A stretch of DNA of 64,000 nucleotides from Glycomyces arizonensis DSM 44726. GTDB lineage: Bacteria > Actinomycetota > Actinomycetes > Mycobacteriales > Micromonosporaceae. Location: assembly GCF_000482705.1 (NCBI RefSeq), contig NZ_KI519474.1, positions 124,001 to 188,000 on the forward strand, read 5' to 3'. Of this stretch, positions 14,550 through 23,585 are shown piece by piece; positions within the stretch are counted from its first letter, which is position 1, and every line of letters begins with the position of its first letter. The notes under the pieces are model-generated. The model had not been told where the DNA came from and searched no databases. It saw only the letters and a list, made by a program, of their open reading frames with translations. A program made the translations under genes and the position numbers.

Positions 14550-15448
14550 TATTCGCGGTCGCGTCCCCGCAGCAGATAGAACAGCCCGGCGGCGACGCCC
14601 GCGGCGGCGGCCGAGGGCAGCGCCAGCTTCGCGGCGCGCCTGCCGCGCCGGTAGTCCAGCACCGGCCAGCCGTGGTGGCGGGCCTGCCGGGCCAATCGCG
14701 CGTCGGGGTTGACCGCGATGGCCTTGCCGACCTTGCGCAGCATCGGCAGGTCGTTGGCCGAGTCGGAGTAGGCGGTGCACTGGTCCAGGTCGAGCCCGCG
14801 CTCGGCGGCGAGTGCGGCAATCCCCTCGGCCTTGGCCGGGCCGTGCATGAGGTCGCCGACGAGGCGGCCGGTGTAGCAGCCGTCGGCCACCTCGGCGATG
14901 GTGGCGAGCGCGCCGGTGAGCCCGAGCCGCGTGGCGATCACCCCGGCCAGCTCGATGGGGCTGGCGGTCACCAGCCACACCTCCTGGTCGGCCTCGAGGT
15001 GCCGTTCGGCCAGGCGCTGGACGGGCGCGAGAATCCGCGGGGAGATGTCGCGGTCGACGACCTCCTCGCACAGCTGCCGCATCTCGGCCACGGGATAGCC
15101 CGCGACCAGTTCGAGCGCCGAGGCCCTGACCGACTGGATGTGGCCGTGGTGCTCGGTGCCGCGCAGCTTGAACCGGGCCTGCTTCCAGGCGAAACCGGCG
15201 ATGTCGCGTCCGGAGAGGACGCCGTGGCGGGCCAGGCCGCGCGCCAGCCAGTAGATGGAGGCGCCGTGCATGAGGGTGTTGTCGACGTCGAAGAACGCCG
15301 CCGTCGGCAGGCGGGCATGCTCGTCCTCGCCCGGGGCGCCGGACTGGACGACGACAGAGTGGTGTCGCGGTTGCTCGTCGCCTCCGGCCCTCACGGCCGC
15401 AGGTCGGGGCACGCTGGAGGCGCTGACGGAAGCCTCGGTTTCAGACAC
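14549..15448 (-). CDS. HAD-superfamily subfamily IB phosphatase with C-terminal membrane segment
   Basis: The 299-residue protein is a SerB-like HAD-IB hydrolase. Motif I is FFDVDNTLM with Asp54 and Asp56, motif II is TASP (161-164), motif III Lys206, and motif IV DSANDLPML (229-237). A helical cap lies between motifs I and II. Residues about 275-294 are hydrophobic and may anchor it to the membrane. Members of this group act on phosphoserine or lysophospholipid-like substrates; the substrate here is unknown. The GTG start at 15448 lies six bases from a TAGGCT -10 box, suggesting a leaderless transcript. This gene is commonly linked to bldN-hem clusters in actinobacteria. Confidence 0.88.
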   Translation of the reverse strand: MSETEASVSASSVPRPAAVRAGGDEQPRHHSVVVQSGAPGEDEHARLPTAAFFDVDNTLMHGASIYWLARGLARHGVLSGRDIAGFAWKQARFKLRGTEHHGHIQSVRASALELVAGYPVAEMRQLCEEVVDRDISPRILAPVQRLAERHLEADQEVWLVTASPIELAGVIATRLGLTGALATIAEVADGCYTGRLVGDLMHGPAKAEGIAALAAERGLDLDQCTAYSDSANDLPMLRKVGKAIAVNPDARLARQARHHGWPVLDYRRGRRAAKLALPSAAAAGVAAGLFYLLRGRDRE

Positions 15449-15454
15449 CCTAAA

Positions 15455-15460
15455 AGCCTA
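15455..15460 (-). promoter_or_regulatory. -10 box for a leaderless HAD transcript
   Basis: TAGGCT on the minus strand ends six bases before the GTG at 15448, so transcription would begin at or next to the start codon. There is no clear -35 box and no ribosome-binding site. Confidence 0.4.
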
Positions 15461-15516
15461 CCGGTCGGAAACAGACGCCCTGTAACGCCAGGACGCGCGC
15501 TCGATGAATTTCCAGT

Positions 15517-15561
15517 GTGGGCCCAGTTACGCGCCTTGCGCGGCGTTTGTCCCGGGCCCAC
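15517..15561 (-). terminator. hairpin downstream of rsbN
   Basis: GTGGGCCC (15517-15524) pairs with GGGCCCAC (15554-15561), with inner pairing in the loop, ten bases beyond the rsbN stop. There is no T-run. Confidence 0.45.
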
Positions 15562-15570
15562 CTTCGCGGA

Positions 15571-16749
15571 TCAGCCGAACAGGTCCTCGACGATGCCGGA
15601 CAGCTCGTCGAGGACCTCGCCGGATTCCTCGTCGTCGTCCGCATCGCCGGTGACCGCGTCGGTCACGGGCTCGCTCACGGCGTCGGTGAGCGTCTCGGTC
15701 GCCTCGCCGGCGGCGTCGTCGTCGGCCGAGGGAGCCTCGTCCGACGGTTCGTTGCCCGGCTCCGGCGTCGAGTCGTCGCCTTCGCTCTCGGACCCGTCGA
15801 CGGCGGTGTCGGTGGGGCCCTGGCTCGACGCGTCGGTGTCCTCGGTGTCGCGGCGGTCGTCGGCGCATCCGCCGGGGATCGGCCCGAGCTCGTCGGACGG
15901 TCCGCCGGGCTCGGTGCACTCGAGCGCCTCGCGCAGCTCCACCGACCGCACCGCGGCGTCCTCGACCAGGGCGATCAGGTCGTCGCCGGCCGCTCCGGCC
16001 TCGTCGTCCAGGCCCGCGGCGAGCGCTTCGAGCGTCCAGCGGTGCTCGTTGGTGAACAGGTCGATGTAGTCCAGCGGCCCGGCGTCGCCGTGCTCGACGG
16101 CCAGCTCGCCCAGCAGCGCCGCACCCGAGCGCAGCTCGTCGGCGGCCTCGCGGAGCGCGTTCGCGGCCGCGTCCTCGTCGCTCAGCGCCCCGGCCTCCTC
16201 GATGCGGGTGCTCGCGAACTCGAGGTGCAGCTGCGCCCGACCGAGATCGGTCCCGGCGAGCGCGAGCTGCGCCCGCTCGGTGGAGCGCTTGACGTTGTAC
16301 AGCGTCTCGCCCGGCAGCGCGTCGCCCGAGGCGGCGGAGACACCGGAGACGGCGACGGTGCCGGTGAGCAGCGCGGCGACGATGGCGATGCGCCTGCCGC
16401 CGCGCGGACGGCGCGGAAACAGCTCGTCGTGGACCGGCTCTTTCACCGGTTCGGGGACGGCCGCGCTGGCGCGGTGGCGCGCGGTGGCGCCGATGCCCTC
16501 GTCGGCGGCGACGGCCATGAGTCGGCGCCGCGTGGCGTCCTGCCACTCCGTCGAAGGCCGGGTGACGGCGGACATCTGGCCGCCGAGCTCGTGCAGGCGC
16601 TCGGTGACGCCGACGAGTTCGGCGAGCGTTTCCGTCGCCGCACCCGATGCGCGAGCGGCATCGCTCGCATGAGGGAGGGCGGGATCGTCGAAGTCAAGCT
16701 GTTGCGCGAATTCCTCCGCGCGCCGACGCTCCAATGGGTTGTAGATCAT
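15571..16749 (-). CDS. rsbN: RsbN-like membrane anti-sigma factor (DUF5667)
   Basis: The 392-residue protein has a cytoplasmic N-terminal region of about 115 residues (IYNPLERRRAEEFAQQLD...), one transmembrane helix at about 120-140 (RIAIVAALLTGTVAVSGVSAA), a DUF5667 domain (ALPGETLYNVKRSTERAQLAL onward) and a long acidic, disordered extracellular tail. In Streptomyces the equivalent gene next to bldN encodes the anti-sigma factor RsbN, whose N-terminal region binds BldN; the assignment relies on that context and topology. ATG at 16749 has GGGGG eight bases upstream; a GTG at 16758 is the alternative. A BldN-type promoter precedes it, matching known feedback control. Confidence 0.8.
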   Translation of the reverse strand: MIYNPLERRRAEEFAQQLDFDDPALPHASDAARASGAATETLAELVGVTERLHELGGQMSAVTRPSTEWQDATRRRLMAVAADEGIGATARHRASAAVPEPVKEPVHDELFPRRPRGGRRIAIVAALLTGTVAVSGVSAASGDALPGETLYNVKRSTERAQLALAGTDLGRAQLHLEFASTRIEEAGALSDEDAAANALREAADELRSGAALLGELAVEHGDAGPLDYIDLFTNEHRWTLEALAAGLDDEAGAAGDDLIALVEDAAVRSVELREALECTEPGGPSDELGPIPGGCADDRRDTEDTDASSQGPTDTAVDGSESEGDDSTPEPGNEPSDEAPSADDDAAGEATETLTDAVSEPVTDAVTGDADDDEESGEVLDELSGIVEDLFG

Positions 16750-16795
16750 CGGGCACACCCCCTCTCATTGCGTGGATCCTGGTCCTGTACTTAGA

Positions 16796-16824
16796 ACAAC
16801 GCACGAATAGCCCCTGAGGTTACG
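16796..16824 (-). promoter_or_regulatory. candidate BldN-dependent promoter of rsbN
   Basis: On the minus strand CGTAAC (16819-16824) and CGTTGT (16796-16801) are separated by 17 bases, about 47 bases before the rsbN start. This resembles the CGTAAC / CGTTGA pattern I recall for BldN-type ECF promoters. The rest of the 326-bp gap to bldN is GC-rich with no gene. Confidence 0.5.
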
Positions 16825-17075
16825 GCCGCCGCGGCGGCACCTGCGAGCCGCGATGCGGCCCGGTCCCGGCGGTGTCGACGGGCGCGGTGCCCGGCTTCGG
16901 TCCTGGCGGTGTCCGCCGGTCACGGCGGGGTGCCGATCGTGACGGGGCATGCGGGCCGCGGGCCGTTGCCGGACGGCGGAGGTGCCGCGCGGCCGCGGCC
17001 GCATGCCTTCTTGGCGGACGAGTGGTGTCGGGTTTCCGACAGTCGAGGTGTCGTCGGTCGGGGTCGGGGGACGGC

Positions 17076-17924
17076 TCAGCCGCGGAAGCCCTCCGGCAGC
17101 AGCCGCGCGAGGGTGCGCACGGCCCGGTACTGGAGCGCCTTGACCGCGCCTTCGTTCTTGCCCATGGTGCGGGCGGTCTCGGCGACGGTGAAGCCCTGGA
17201 GGAACCGCAGGACGATGCACTCCTGCTGGTCGGGGTTGAGCTTCTTGACCGCCGTGAGGAGCGTGGCGTTGGTGAGCTTCTCCAGCGCCGCGGTCTCCGG
17301 CGAGGTGGACGGGTCGGTTTCGGGGGAGTCGGCGCCGAGCACGTCGGGCTTGGCGATCTCCAGGCGGTAGCGACCCGACTTGAAGTGGTCGACCACCAGG
17401 TTCCGCGCGATCGTCACGAGCCAGGCCCCGAAGGCCCGGCCCTGCCAGCTGAAGCTGGAGATCCGCCGCAGCGCGCGCAGGAACGTCTCGGAGGCGAGGT
17501 CCTCGGCGAGCTGGGCGTTGTTGACGCGGAAGTAGATGTATCGGTAGACGGTCTCGTTGTAGCGGTCGTAGATCTCGCCGAACGCCGACGAGTCGCCCGC
17601 CTGGGCTCTGGCGACCAGCGCGGCCACCTCCTCGCCGTCGGCGTGTTCCTCCGGTTCGCGGCGCTGCCCGCCGTCGTGCAGGCGCGTCGCCGAGGCGGCC
17701 TCCGGCGCGGTCGGTTCGACGCGCACGGATTGCTGCTCGGCGGTGCCGGTGTCCAGGCTCAGGACCGCCCAGAGGGCCTGCCTGAGCCGCTCCAGCGCCG
17801 GTGCCGCGGTGAGCGGCAGGGCGCCGGAGATCGAGTCGCCGTGAAGGAAGGGGACGGTGTCTGCTGTGAGCATTGCGAATCGACGGCTCGTGAGCGCCGC
17901 CATGGCTGCTGCAATACCGGGCAC
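17076..17924 (-). CDS. bldN: ECF sigma factor BldN with N-terminal extension
   Basis: The 282-residue sigma factor has a roughly 100-residue N-terminal extension, then sigma region 2 (AFGEIYDRYNETVYRYIYF, 115-133, through RRISSFSWQGRAFGAWL, 153-169) and region 4 (LNPDQQECIVLRFLQGFTVAE, KNEGAVKALQYRAVRTLARLL). The extended N-terminus matches BldN of Streptomyces, which is made as a pro-sigma factor that is processed and directs chaplin and bldM expression during aerial development. GTG 17924 has AGGAGG seven bases ahead. The adjacent DUF5667 anti-sigma gene and the downstream glutaredoxin-rex-hem block repeat the Streptomyces gene order. Confidence 0.88.
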   Translation of the reverse strand: MPGIAAAMAALTSRRFAMLTADTVPFLHGDSISGALPLTAAPALERLRQALWAVLSLDTGTAEQQSVRVEPTAPEAASATRLHDGGQRREPEEHADGEEVAALVARAQAGDSSAFGEIYDRYNETVYRYIYFRVNNAQLAEDLASETFLRALRRISSFSWQGRAFGAWLVTIARNLVVDHFKSGRYRLEIAKPDVLGADSPETDPSTSPETAALEKLTNATLLTAVKKLNPDQQECIVLRFLQGFTVAETARTMGKNEGAVKALQYRAVRTLARLLPEGFRG

Positions 17925-18260
17925 TATTGGCCTCCTCGTGTGAGGGGTCGGGCCGAGTCATGCGATCGGGTCCCGCAGGGACTGACCCGCCTGAGTCTAG
18001 GAATCGCAATGACGCTCCAGCGGGATTTGGAGTCGGCGTGTCGCAATGAGTGACGGCCGGACGCACGCCGATGTCGATGCTCGAAGCCGCAAGCGGCGTA
18101 CCCTTCCTTGCGGGGGCGGAATCCCACCATTACCTCCCCAGATGTTCAGCGGTCCGGTGTCCCGGGCCTGTTCTGACCCAATAGTGATGGAGAAATGACA
18201 GAGGGTGTCGCACAAGTTGTGCGATCTCTGCATCGGCTCGCGGACGACGGAGGGAGCAGG
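17925..18260. other. divergent control region between bldN and the glutaredoxin-like gene
   Basis: About 335 bases without a gene. An in-frame ATG at 18195 could extend the glutaredoxin-like protein but has poor spacing. The region must hold the bldN promoter(s); I could not find a convincing BldD-type palindrome. Small hairpins occur near 18089-18100. Confidence 0.4.
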
Positions 18261-18497
18261 GTGAACAGGTTGACCCTTTTGACCACAAAGGAGTGTCATC
18301 TGTGCGGTCGGGCGAGGGCCGACCTCGACGCGGTGGCGCGCGCGACCGGCGAGGCGTGGAGCGAGGTCGACGTGGCCGACGACGCCGAGCTGGCCCGCGA
18401 GTATGGCGACCGGCTGCCGGTCGTGCTGCTCGACGGCAAGGAGCACGGCTACTGGGACGTCGACGTCGAGCGGCTCAAGCGCGACCTCGGGGCCTGA
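18261..18497 (+). CDS. glutaredoxin-like thioredoxin-fold protein (DUF836)
   Basis: The 78-residue protein begins with a beta strand and the redox motif ECHLC (about residues 11-15), then a helix, WSEVDVADD, and the cis-Pro segment RLPVVLLDGKEHG typical of glutaredoxin-like proteins. It probably reduces disulfides or delivers reducing power in the cytoplasm; the partner is unknown. GTG at 18261 is preceded by GGAGGGAGCAGG; a longer form from ATG 18195 is possible. The same small redox protein lies next to rex and hemA in other actinobacteria, linking it to redox control of haem and respiration genes. Confidence 0.85.
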   Translation: MNRLTLLTTKECHLCGRARADLDAVARATGEAWSEVDVADDAELAREYGDRLPVVLLDGKEHGYWDVDVERLKRDLGA

Positions 18498-18982
18498 CGC
18501 ACCGCCGGGCGCGACGCGCCGAAGAACATCGGTTAGCGGGCATCCGTCCTGTTTCGGGGCAAAATGGTACCGACGGCTACTCGCCGGGCGACACCGACGA
18601 TTCGGTACAGCTGAGCGATGCTCAGTGTTACGGGGGTGTACCGGAGCGGGCGCCCGGCGGTAGCCTCAATCGCGCCGCCAGGCCGGGAAGACCCGGCCTG
18701 GGCCGCTCCACCCGACGCCGCCCGCGCGAACGCCCGCCGCTCCGGGAGCGGCCCGTCGCGCAATGTGAGCGCTATCCTGTTTCCGCGCGGCCCTGTGATC
18801 AGCGCAGTCGGTGAGGACTGCCTATGCGAACGCCCTCCCGGTCGAGGTCCTAAGCTGAGTAACTCACAAGTGCCGTGCGCCGCACCGGCGAAGAGAGATC
18901 GGCCACAGCCAGGGCGACGGCGAGGGCCACACCACACGGCGGCGAGGACAACGGCACAGGCGGCGAGAGACCTGGAGTTTCA
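18498..18982. other. 485-bp leader/promoter region of the rex-hem operon
   Basis: No supported gene. A frame upstream of rex (from 18875) stays open but has an Arg/Thr-rich random character. Features are an inverted repeat CTGAGC/GCTCAG near 18611-18625 and a TGAGTAACTCA palindrome near 18855-18865. The region should hold the promoter and any Rex operator; a full TTGTGAA-N4-TTCACAA site is not found. Confidence 0.4.
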
Positions 18983-19696
18983 TTGACGACCACCGGCGAA
19001 GGCACCGACCGGCAAGCCCCGGCGCACCCCCACCCCACCACGGCCGCCGACCTCCCGGCCGCCACCGTCAGACGCCTGCCCGAGTACCTCCGCGCCCTCA
19101 CCGCCCTCACCGACGCCGGCGTCGAGACCGTCTCCTCCGAGACCCTCGCCTCCGCCACCGGCGTCAACTCCGCCATGCTCCGCAAGGACCTCTCCCAGCT
19201 CGGCGCGAGCGGCATGCGCGGCGTCGGCTACAACACCGCCGCGCTCGCCTCCTACATCGCCGCCGTGCTCGGACTCACGAAGGACTCCCGCGTCGCCATC
19301 ATCGGCCTCGGCCACCTGGGGCAGGCCCTCGCCCGCTACCCCGGCTTCTCCGAACGCGGTTTCGACATCGTCGGCCTCTTCGACGCCGACCCGGGCATCA
19401 TAGGAAAGGACCTCGACGGCCTGACCGTGCGCGACGTCGCCCGCCTGGCCGGCGCGATCCGTGACGAAGGCATCAACATAGGGGTGATCGCCACACCGGA
19501 AACGGCCGCGCAACATGTGGCCGATCTCCTCGTACATGCTGGAGTCACCAGCATTCTCAACTTCGCGCCATGCGTGCTCGCCGTGCCCGAGGGTGTGGCG
19601 GTCCGCAAAGTCGACCTGGCCGTCGAGTTGCAGATCCTGTCATTCCACGAACACCACAAGACACTCCGGCGTCAACAGACGGGAACGGTGAAGTGA
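18983..19696 (+). CDS. rex: redox-sensing transcriptional repressor Rex
   Basis: The 237-residue protein has an N-terminal winged helix (ATVRRLPEYLRALTALTD, then SATGVNSAMLRKDLSQLG, about 58-74) and a Rossmann domain with IIGLGHLGQAL (106-116) that binds NADH/NAD+. Rex represses respiratory and fermentative genes until NADH rises. A TTG at 18983 with GGAG five bases upstream is chosen as start; upstream codons are low-complexity. Its TGA overlaps the hemA GTG (GTGA), so rex heads a coupled rex-hemA-hemC-hemD-hemB operon, linking haem synthesis to cellular redox state as in Streptomyces. Confidence 0.95.
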   Translation: MTTTGEGTDRQAPAHPHPTTAADLPAATVRRLPEYLRALTALTDAGVETVSSETLASATGVNSAMLRKDLSQLGASGMRGVGYNTAALASYIAAVLGLTKDSRVAIIGLGHLGQALARYPGFSERGFDIVGLFDADPGIIGKDLDGLTVRDVARLAGAIRDEGINIGVIATPETAAQHVADLLVHAGVTSILNFAPCVLAVPEGVAVRKVDLAVELQILSFHEHHKTLRRQQTGTVK

Positions 19697-21021
19697 ACCT
19701 CCTGGTAGTCGGCATCTCGCATCGCAGTGCCGCAGTCGAGACCCTCGAACGGCTCGCGGTGGACGACGAGGCGGGCACGCGAATGGCGCAGCGGCTCCTG
19801 CGCGGCGGCGAGGTCCGCGAGGCCGTGGTCCTCTCCACCTGCAACCGCGTCGAGGTCTACGCCGCCGCCGCCAGCTTCCACGGCGCACTGTCCGCCATCG
19901 TCGACGAACTCCACGACCTCTGGGGCTACGCCGAGTCCGAAGCCGCCCTCGACTTCGCCTCCTGCGGCTACGTCCGCCACGGCACCGACGCCGTCGCCCA
20001 CGTCTTCCGCGTCGCCGCGGGCCTGGACTCCATGGTGGCCGGCGAGCCCCAGATCCTCGGGCAGCTGCGCGACGCCTACGAGGCCGCCCGCGAGGCCGAC
20101 CTCGTCGGCCGCCACCTGCACGAGCTGTTCCAGCAGGCCCTGCGGGTCGGCAAGCGCGTCCACGCCGAGACCGAGGTCGACGCCGCCGCCCCGTCGGTCG
20201 TCACCGCCGCGCTCGAACTCGCCGAGGCCGCGCTCGGCAAGCCCATGAGCGAGGCCGACGCCGCCGTCGTCGGCGCCGGGGCCATGGGCGGCCTCGCCAC
20301 CGCCACGCTCGCGCGCGCGGGCACCGCGACGCTCGCCGTCGCCAACCGCGACCGGGGCAAGGCCCGCCGCCTCGCCGCCGAGCACGGCGCCGCCGTCGCC
20401 GACTACCACGACCTCGCCTCCCTCGCCTCCGGCGTCGACCTCCTCGTGTGCGCCACCGCCTCGCCCGAGCCCGTGGTCGCCGCCGCCACGCTCGAAGGCC
20501 GCCGCTCGCGGCTGGTGGTCTGCGACCTCGCGCTGCCCCGCGACGTCGCCGAGGACGTCGCCGAACTCGACGGCGTCACCGTCGTCGGCATCGCCGAGAT
20601 CCAGCGCGCCGACGCCGCCGTGGCCGGGAGTGCGGCCATCGCCGACGTCGAGCGGCTCATCGCCGAGGAGATCGAGGCCTACAACGAGGGCCTGCGCGCC
20701 GACGCCGTCACCCCCACCGTCGCGGCCCTGCGCGCCGCCGCCGCCGACATCGTCGACGCCGAGCTCGCCCGCGTCGCCCGCCGCGGCGACTTCACCGACG
20801 ACCAGCGCGCCGAGGTGGCCCGCACCGTCCACCGCGTCGTGCAGCGGCTGCTGCACGAGCCGACCGTGCGCGTCCGCGAACTCGCCGGGCAGCCCGGCGC
20901 CCCCGACTACGCCAAGGCGCTGCGCGACCTGTTCGCGCTCACGCCGACCACGCTCGCCGAACCCCGCGACACCGCCCTCGCCGAAGCGCTGAAAGTCAAG
21001 CCGGAAGGTAGTGCCAAGTGA
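19693..21021 (+). CDS. hemA: glutamyl-tRNA reductase
   Basis: The 442-residue enzyme reduces glutamyl-tRNA to glutamate-1-semialdehyde with NADPH, the first committed step of C5-pathway tetrapyrrole synthesis. The catalytic Cys50 lies in VVLSTCNRVEVY, the tRNA/substrate loop is AGLDSMVAGEPQILGQ (109-124), the NADPH Rossmann motif is VVGAGAMGG (192-200), and the C-terminal dimerisation helices are present. GTG 19693 overlaps the rex stop and the stop overlaps the hemC start, so translation is coupled. Length is normal for the family. Confidence 0.96.
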   Translation: MNLLVVGISHRSAAVETLERLAVDDEAGTRMAQRLLRGGEVREAVVLSTCNRVEVYAAAASFHGALSAIVDELHDLWGYAESEAALDFASCGYVRHGTDAVAHVFRVAAGLDSMVAGEPQILGQLRDAYEAAREADLVGRHLHELFQQALRVGKRVHAETEVDAAAPSVVTAALELAEAALGKPMSEADAAVVGAGAMGGLATATLARAGTATLAVANRDRGKARRLAAEHGAAVADYHDLASLASGVDLLVCATASPEPVVAAATLEGRRSRLVVCDLALPRDVAEDVAELDGVTVVGIAEIQRADAAVAGSAAIADVERLIAEEIEAYNEGLRADAVTPTVAALRAAAADIVDAELARVARRGDFTDDQRAEVARTVHRVVQRLLHEPTVRVRELAGQPGAPDYAKALRDLFALTPTTLAEPRDTALAEALKVKPEGSAK

Positions 21022-21959
21022 TCCGTGTCGGTACCAGGGCGTCGAAGCTGGCGCTCGCCCAGACGAAGATGGTCGCCGACGAGCTCGCCCGCGTCTCGGG
21101 CGAGGACGTCGAGCTCGTGGAGATCAAGACCACAGGCGACGGCACGACGGTGCCGGTCGCCCAGCTCGGCGTCGGCGTCTTCGTCAACCAGCTGCGCGAG
21201 GCGCTGGAGCGCGAGGAGATCGACGTCGCCGTCCACTCCTACAAGGACCTGCCCACCGCCCAGCCCGAGCACCTCGTCATCAGCGTGCCGCCGCGCGCCG
21301 ACGCGCGCGACGTCCTCATCGCCTCGGGCGGCCGCACCCTCGCCGACCTGGGGCCCGGCAGCCGCATCGGCACCGGCTCGCCCCGGCGCATCAGCCAGCT
21401 GATGGCCCTGGACCGCGGCTTCGAGTGCGTCCCGATCCGCGGCAACATCGACACGCGCATGGGCCGCGTCGGCGACGACCTCGACGCGGTCGTCCTCGCC
21501 GCCGCCGGGCTCGCCCGGGTAGGCCGTGCGGGTGAAGTGAGCGAATACCTCGATCCGCTCGTGATGCTTCCCGCACCGGCACAAGGGGCATTGGCGGTCG
21601 AATGCCGCAAAGCGGACAAGACATCTGCGCGTATTTCGAGTATGCTCAACGACCGGTACTCACAAGCCGCGGTCGCCGCCGAGCGCGGCCTCCTGGAACG
21701 CCTCGAAGCCGGATGCAGCGCACCCGTCGCCGCACTCGCCGAAGTCGCAGAAGGCAGCTCGCCCGGCAAGCTCGACTTGTACCTGCGGGGGGCCGTCGGC
21801 GCCGTCGACGGCAGCGTGGTCGAGCGACTGTCGACCACCGCGACGCTCGCCGACGCGACAGGGGACGAGTTGACGGCCGAGGCCGCCGCGGTGGGGAAGG
21901 CGCTCGCCGAAGACTTGCTGACCAGTGGTGCCGAGCGACTATTGAAGTCAGACCTGTAG
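21018..21959 (+). CDS. hemC: hydroxymethylbilane synthase (porphobilinogen deaminase)
   Basis: The 313-residue enzyme polymerises four porphobilinogens into hydroxymethylbilane. It starts MIRVGTRASKLALAQT, carries the catalytic region VHSYKDLPT (72-80), the arginine-rich substrate site GTGSPRRISQL (118-128) and the cofactor-binding cysteine in LEAGCSAPVAAL (Cys233), which holds the dipyrromethane. The GTG start overlaps the hemA stop by four bases. The next gene follows after 26 bases with its own ribosome-binding site. Confidence 0.96.
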   Translation: MIRVGTRASKLALAQTKMVADELARVSGEDVELVEIKTTGDGTTVPVAQLGVGVFVNQLREALEREEIDVAVHSYKDLPTAQPEHLVISVPPRADARDVLIASGGRTLADLGPGSRIGTGSPRRISQLMALDRGFECVPIRGNIDTRMGRVGDDLDAVVLAAAGLARVGRAGEVSEYLDPLVMLPAPAQGALAVECRKADKTSARISSMLNDRYSQAAVAAERGLLERLEAGCSAPVAALAEVAEGSSPGKLDLYLRGAVGAVDGSVVERLSTTATLADATGDELTAEAAAVGKALAEDLLTSGAERLLKSDL

Positions 21960-21985
21960 CTCAGACGATTGTTGATGGAGAGAAC

Positions 21986-23566
21986 ATGACCAGTGCCCGT
22001 AAGCTGGTGGGCCGCGTGCGATTCGTCGGGACCGGCCCAGGCGATCCGGGACTGCTGACCAAGCGCGCCCTCGACGCCATCGCCGAAGCCGACCGCGTCT
22101 ACTACGACCGCTCTCTGCCGCAGTCGCTGATCGAGGCCGCCAAGGAGATCGCGGGCGACGACGGCAAGATCAAGCTGATCGAGAACGCCCCGAGCGACCA
22201 GGGCAAGCTCATGGCCGCCGCCGCGCGCGAAGGCGAGAACATCGCCCGCCTCGTCGTCGGCGACGCCTACCCGAACCGCCTCGCCAAGGCCGAGATCAAG
22301 GCCGCCTCCGCCGAGCAGGCCCGCTTCGAGGTCATCCCCGGCATGAGCCACGCCCAGGCCGTCGCCGTCTACGCCGGGATGCCCCCCGGACCGGTCCGCA
22401 CCGTCATCGACATCGACGACATCGCCTCCCTGGAGCCCCAGGCCCTCGCCGACGCCGCCGGGCGCGGCAGCCTGACCGTCACCGCCGACGTCTCCGACCT
22501 CTCGTCCTTGCGCGACATCCTGCTCGCGGGCGGGGTCTCCGGCGAGACCGCCGTAGCCGTCACCGGCGACGCCACCGGCGAGACCGAGTACACCACCACG
22601 TCCTCTGTGGACACCTTCGTGGAGGCCGCCCTCGGCTACGCCGGGCAGGTCGTCCTCACCATCGGCCCCGGCGTCGAGGACCGGCACGAGCTCGCCTGGT
22701 GGGAGTCGCGCCCGCTGTACGGCTGGAAGGTCCTCATCCCGCGCACCAAGGAGCAGGCCGGGATCATGTCCGAGCGCCTGCGCTCCTACGGCGCCATCCC
22801 GTGCGAGGTGCCGACCATCGCCGTCGAGCCGCCGCGCACCCCCGCCCAGATGGAACGCTCCATCAAGGGCCTGGTCGACGGCCGGTACGCGTGGATCGTG
22901 TTCACCTCCCAGAACTCCGTCAAGGCGATCTGGGAGAAGTTCAAGGAGCACGGCCTCGACGCGCGCGCCTTCGGCGGCATCAAGATCGCCTGCATCGGCG
23001 AGGCCACCGCCGACAAGGTCCGCGAGTTCGGCATCGAGCCCGAGCTGCTCCCCGGCGGCCAGCAGACCTCCGAAGGACTCCTCGAAGTCTTCCCGCCGCA
23101 CGACCCGGTCCTGGACATGGTCGGCCGCGTTCTCTTGCCGCGCGCCGACATCGCCACCGAGACGCTCGTGTCCGGGCTGAGCGAGCGCGGCTGGGAGGTC
23201 GACGACGTCACCGCCTACCGGACGGTGCGCGCCTCGCCGCCCGCCGCCGAGATCCGCGACGCGATCAAGTCCGGTGGCTTCGACGCCGTCCTGTTCACCT
23301 CGTCCTCGACGGTGCGGAACCTCGTGGGCATCGCCGGGAAGCCGCACCAGCGGACCGTCGTGGCCTGCATCGGGCCGCACACCGCCGACACCGCGATCGA
23401 GTTCGGGCTGCGCGTCGACGCCAAGCCCGAGAACGCCTCGGTCCCCGATCTCATCGAATCACTCGCCGAATACGCCGTGGAGCTGCGCAAGCGCCTCGCC
23501 GAAGGTCCGATCAAGACCCGGCGCGGCCAGAAGGTGCAGGGGCCCACGGCGCTGAGGTTCCGCTAG
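21986..23566 (+). CDS. hemD: uroporphyrinogen-III synthase fused to a SUMT-like methyltransferase domain
   Basis: The 526-residue fusion has an N-terminal tetrapyrrole-methylase-like domain ([22 protein letters not shown], then [20 protein letters not shown]) and a C-terminal HemD domain from about residue 240 ([45 protein letters not shown]). HemD closes and inverts ring D; the first half would normally methylate C2/C7 for sirohaem and B12. However, the conserved GGDPFVFGRGGEE segment of SUMT is replaced by [16 protein letters not shown], so methylase activity is doubtful. ATG 21986 has GGAGAG upstream. The frame remains open upstream but reads as a hemC shadow. Confidence 0.92.
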   Translation: MTSARKLVGRVRFVGTGPGDPGLLTKRALDAIAEADRVYYDRSLPQSLIEAAKEIAGDDGKIKLIENAPSDQGKLMAAAAREGENIARLVVGDAYPNRLAKAEIKAASAEQARFEVIPGMSHAQAVAVYAGMPPGPVRTVIDIDDIASLEPQALADAAGRGSLTVTADVSDLSSLRDILLAGGVSGETAVAVTGDATGETEYTTTSSVDTFVEAALGYAGQVVLTIGPGVEDRHELAWWESRPLYGWKVLIPRTKEQAGIMSERLRSYGAIPCEVPTIAVEPPRTPAQMERSIKGLVDGRYAWIVFTSQNSVKAIWEKFKEHGLDARAFGGIKIACIGEATADKVREFGIEPELLPGGQQTSEGLLEVFPPHDPVLDMVGRVLLPRADIATETLVSGLSERGWEVDDVTAYRTVRASPPAAEIRDAIKSGGFDAVLFTSSSTVRNLVGIAGKPHQRTVVACIGPHTADTAIEFGLRVDAKPENASVPDLIESLAEYAVELRKRLAEGPIKTRRGQKVQGPTALRFR

Positions 23567-23585
23567 CCGTAAGGAGATGGCCGCA

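Noticed and set aside
18855-18870. Rex operator upstream of rex (TGAGTAACTCACAAG)
   Set aside because: It has one TTGTGA half-site and a small palindrome but does not match the spaced TTGTGAA/TTCACAA consensus.
21239-23380. 713-codon frame opposite hemC/hemD
   Set aside because: Antisense shadow with low-complexity Gly/Val/Asp composition.
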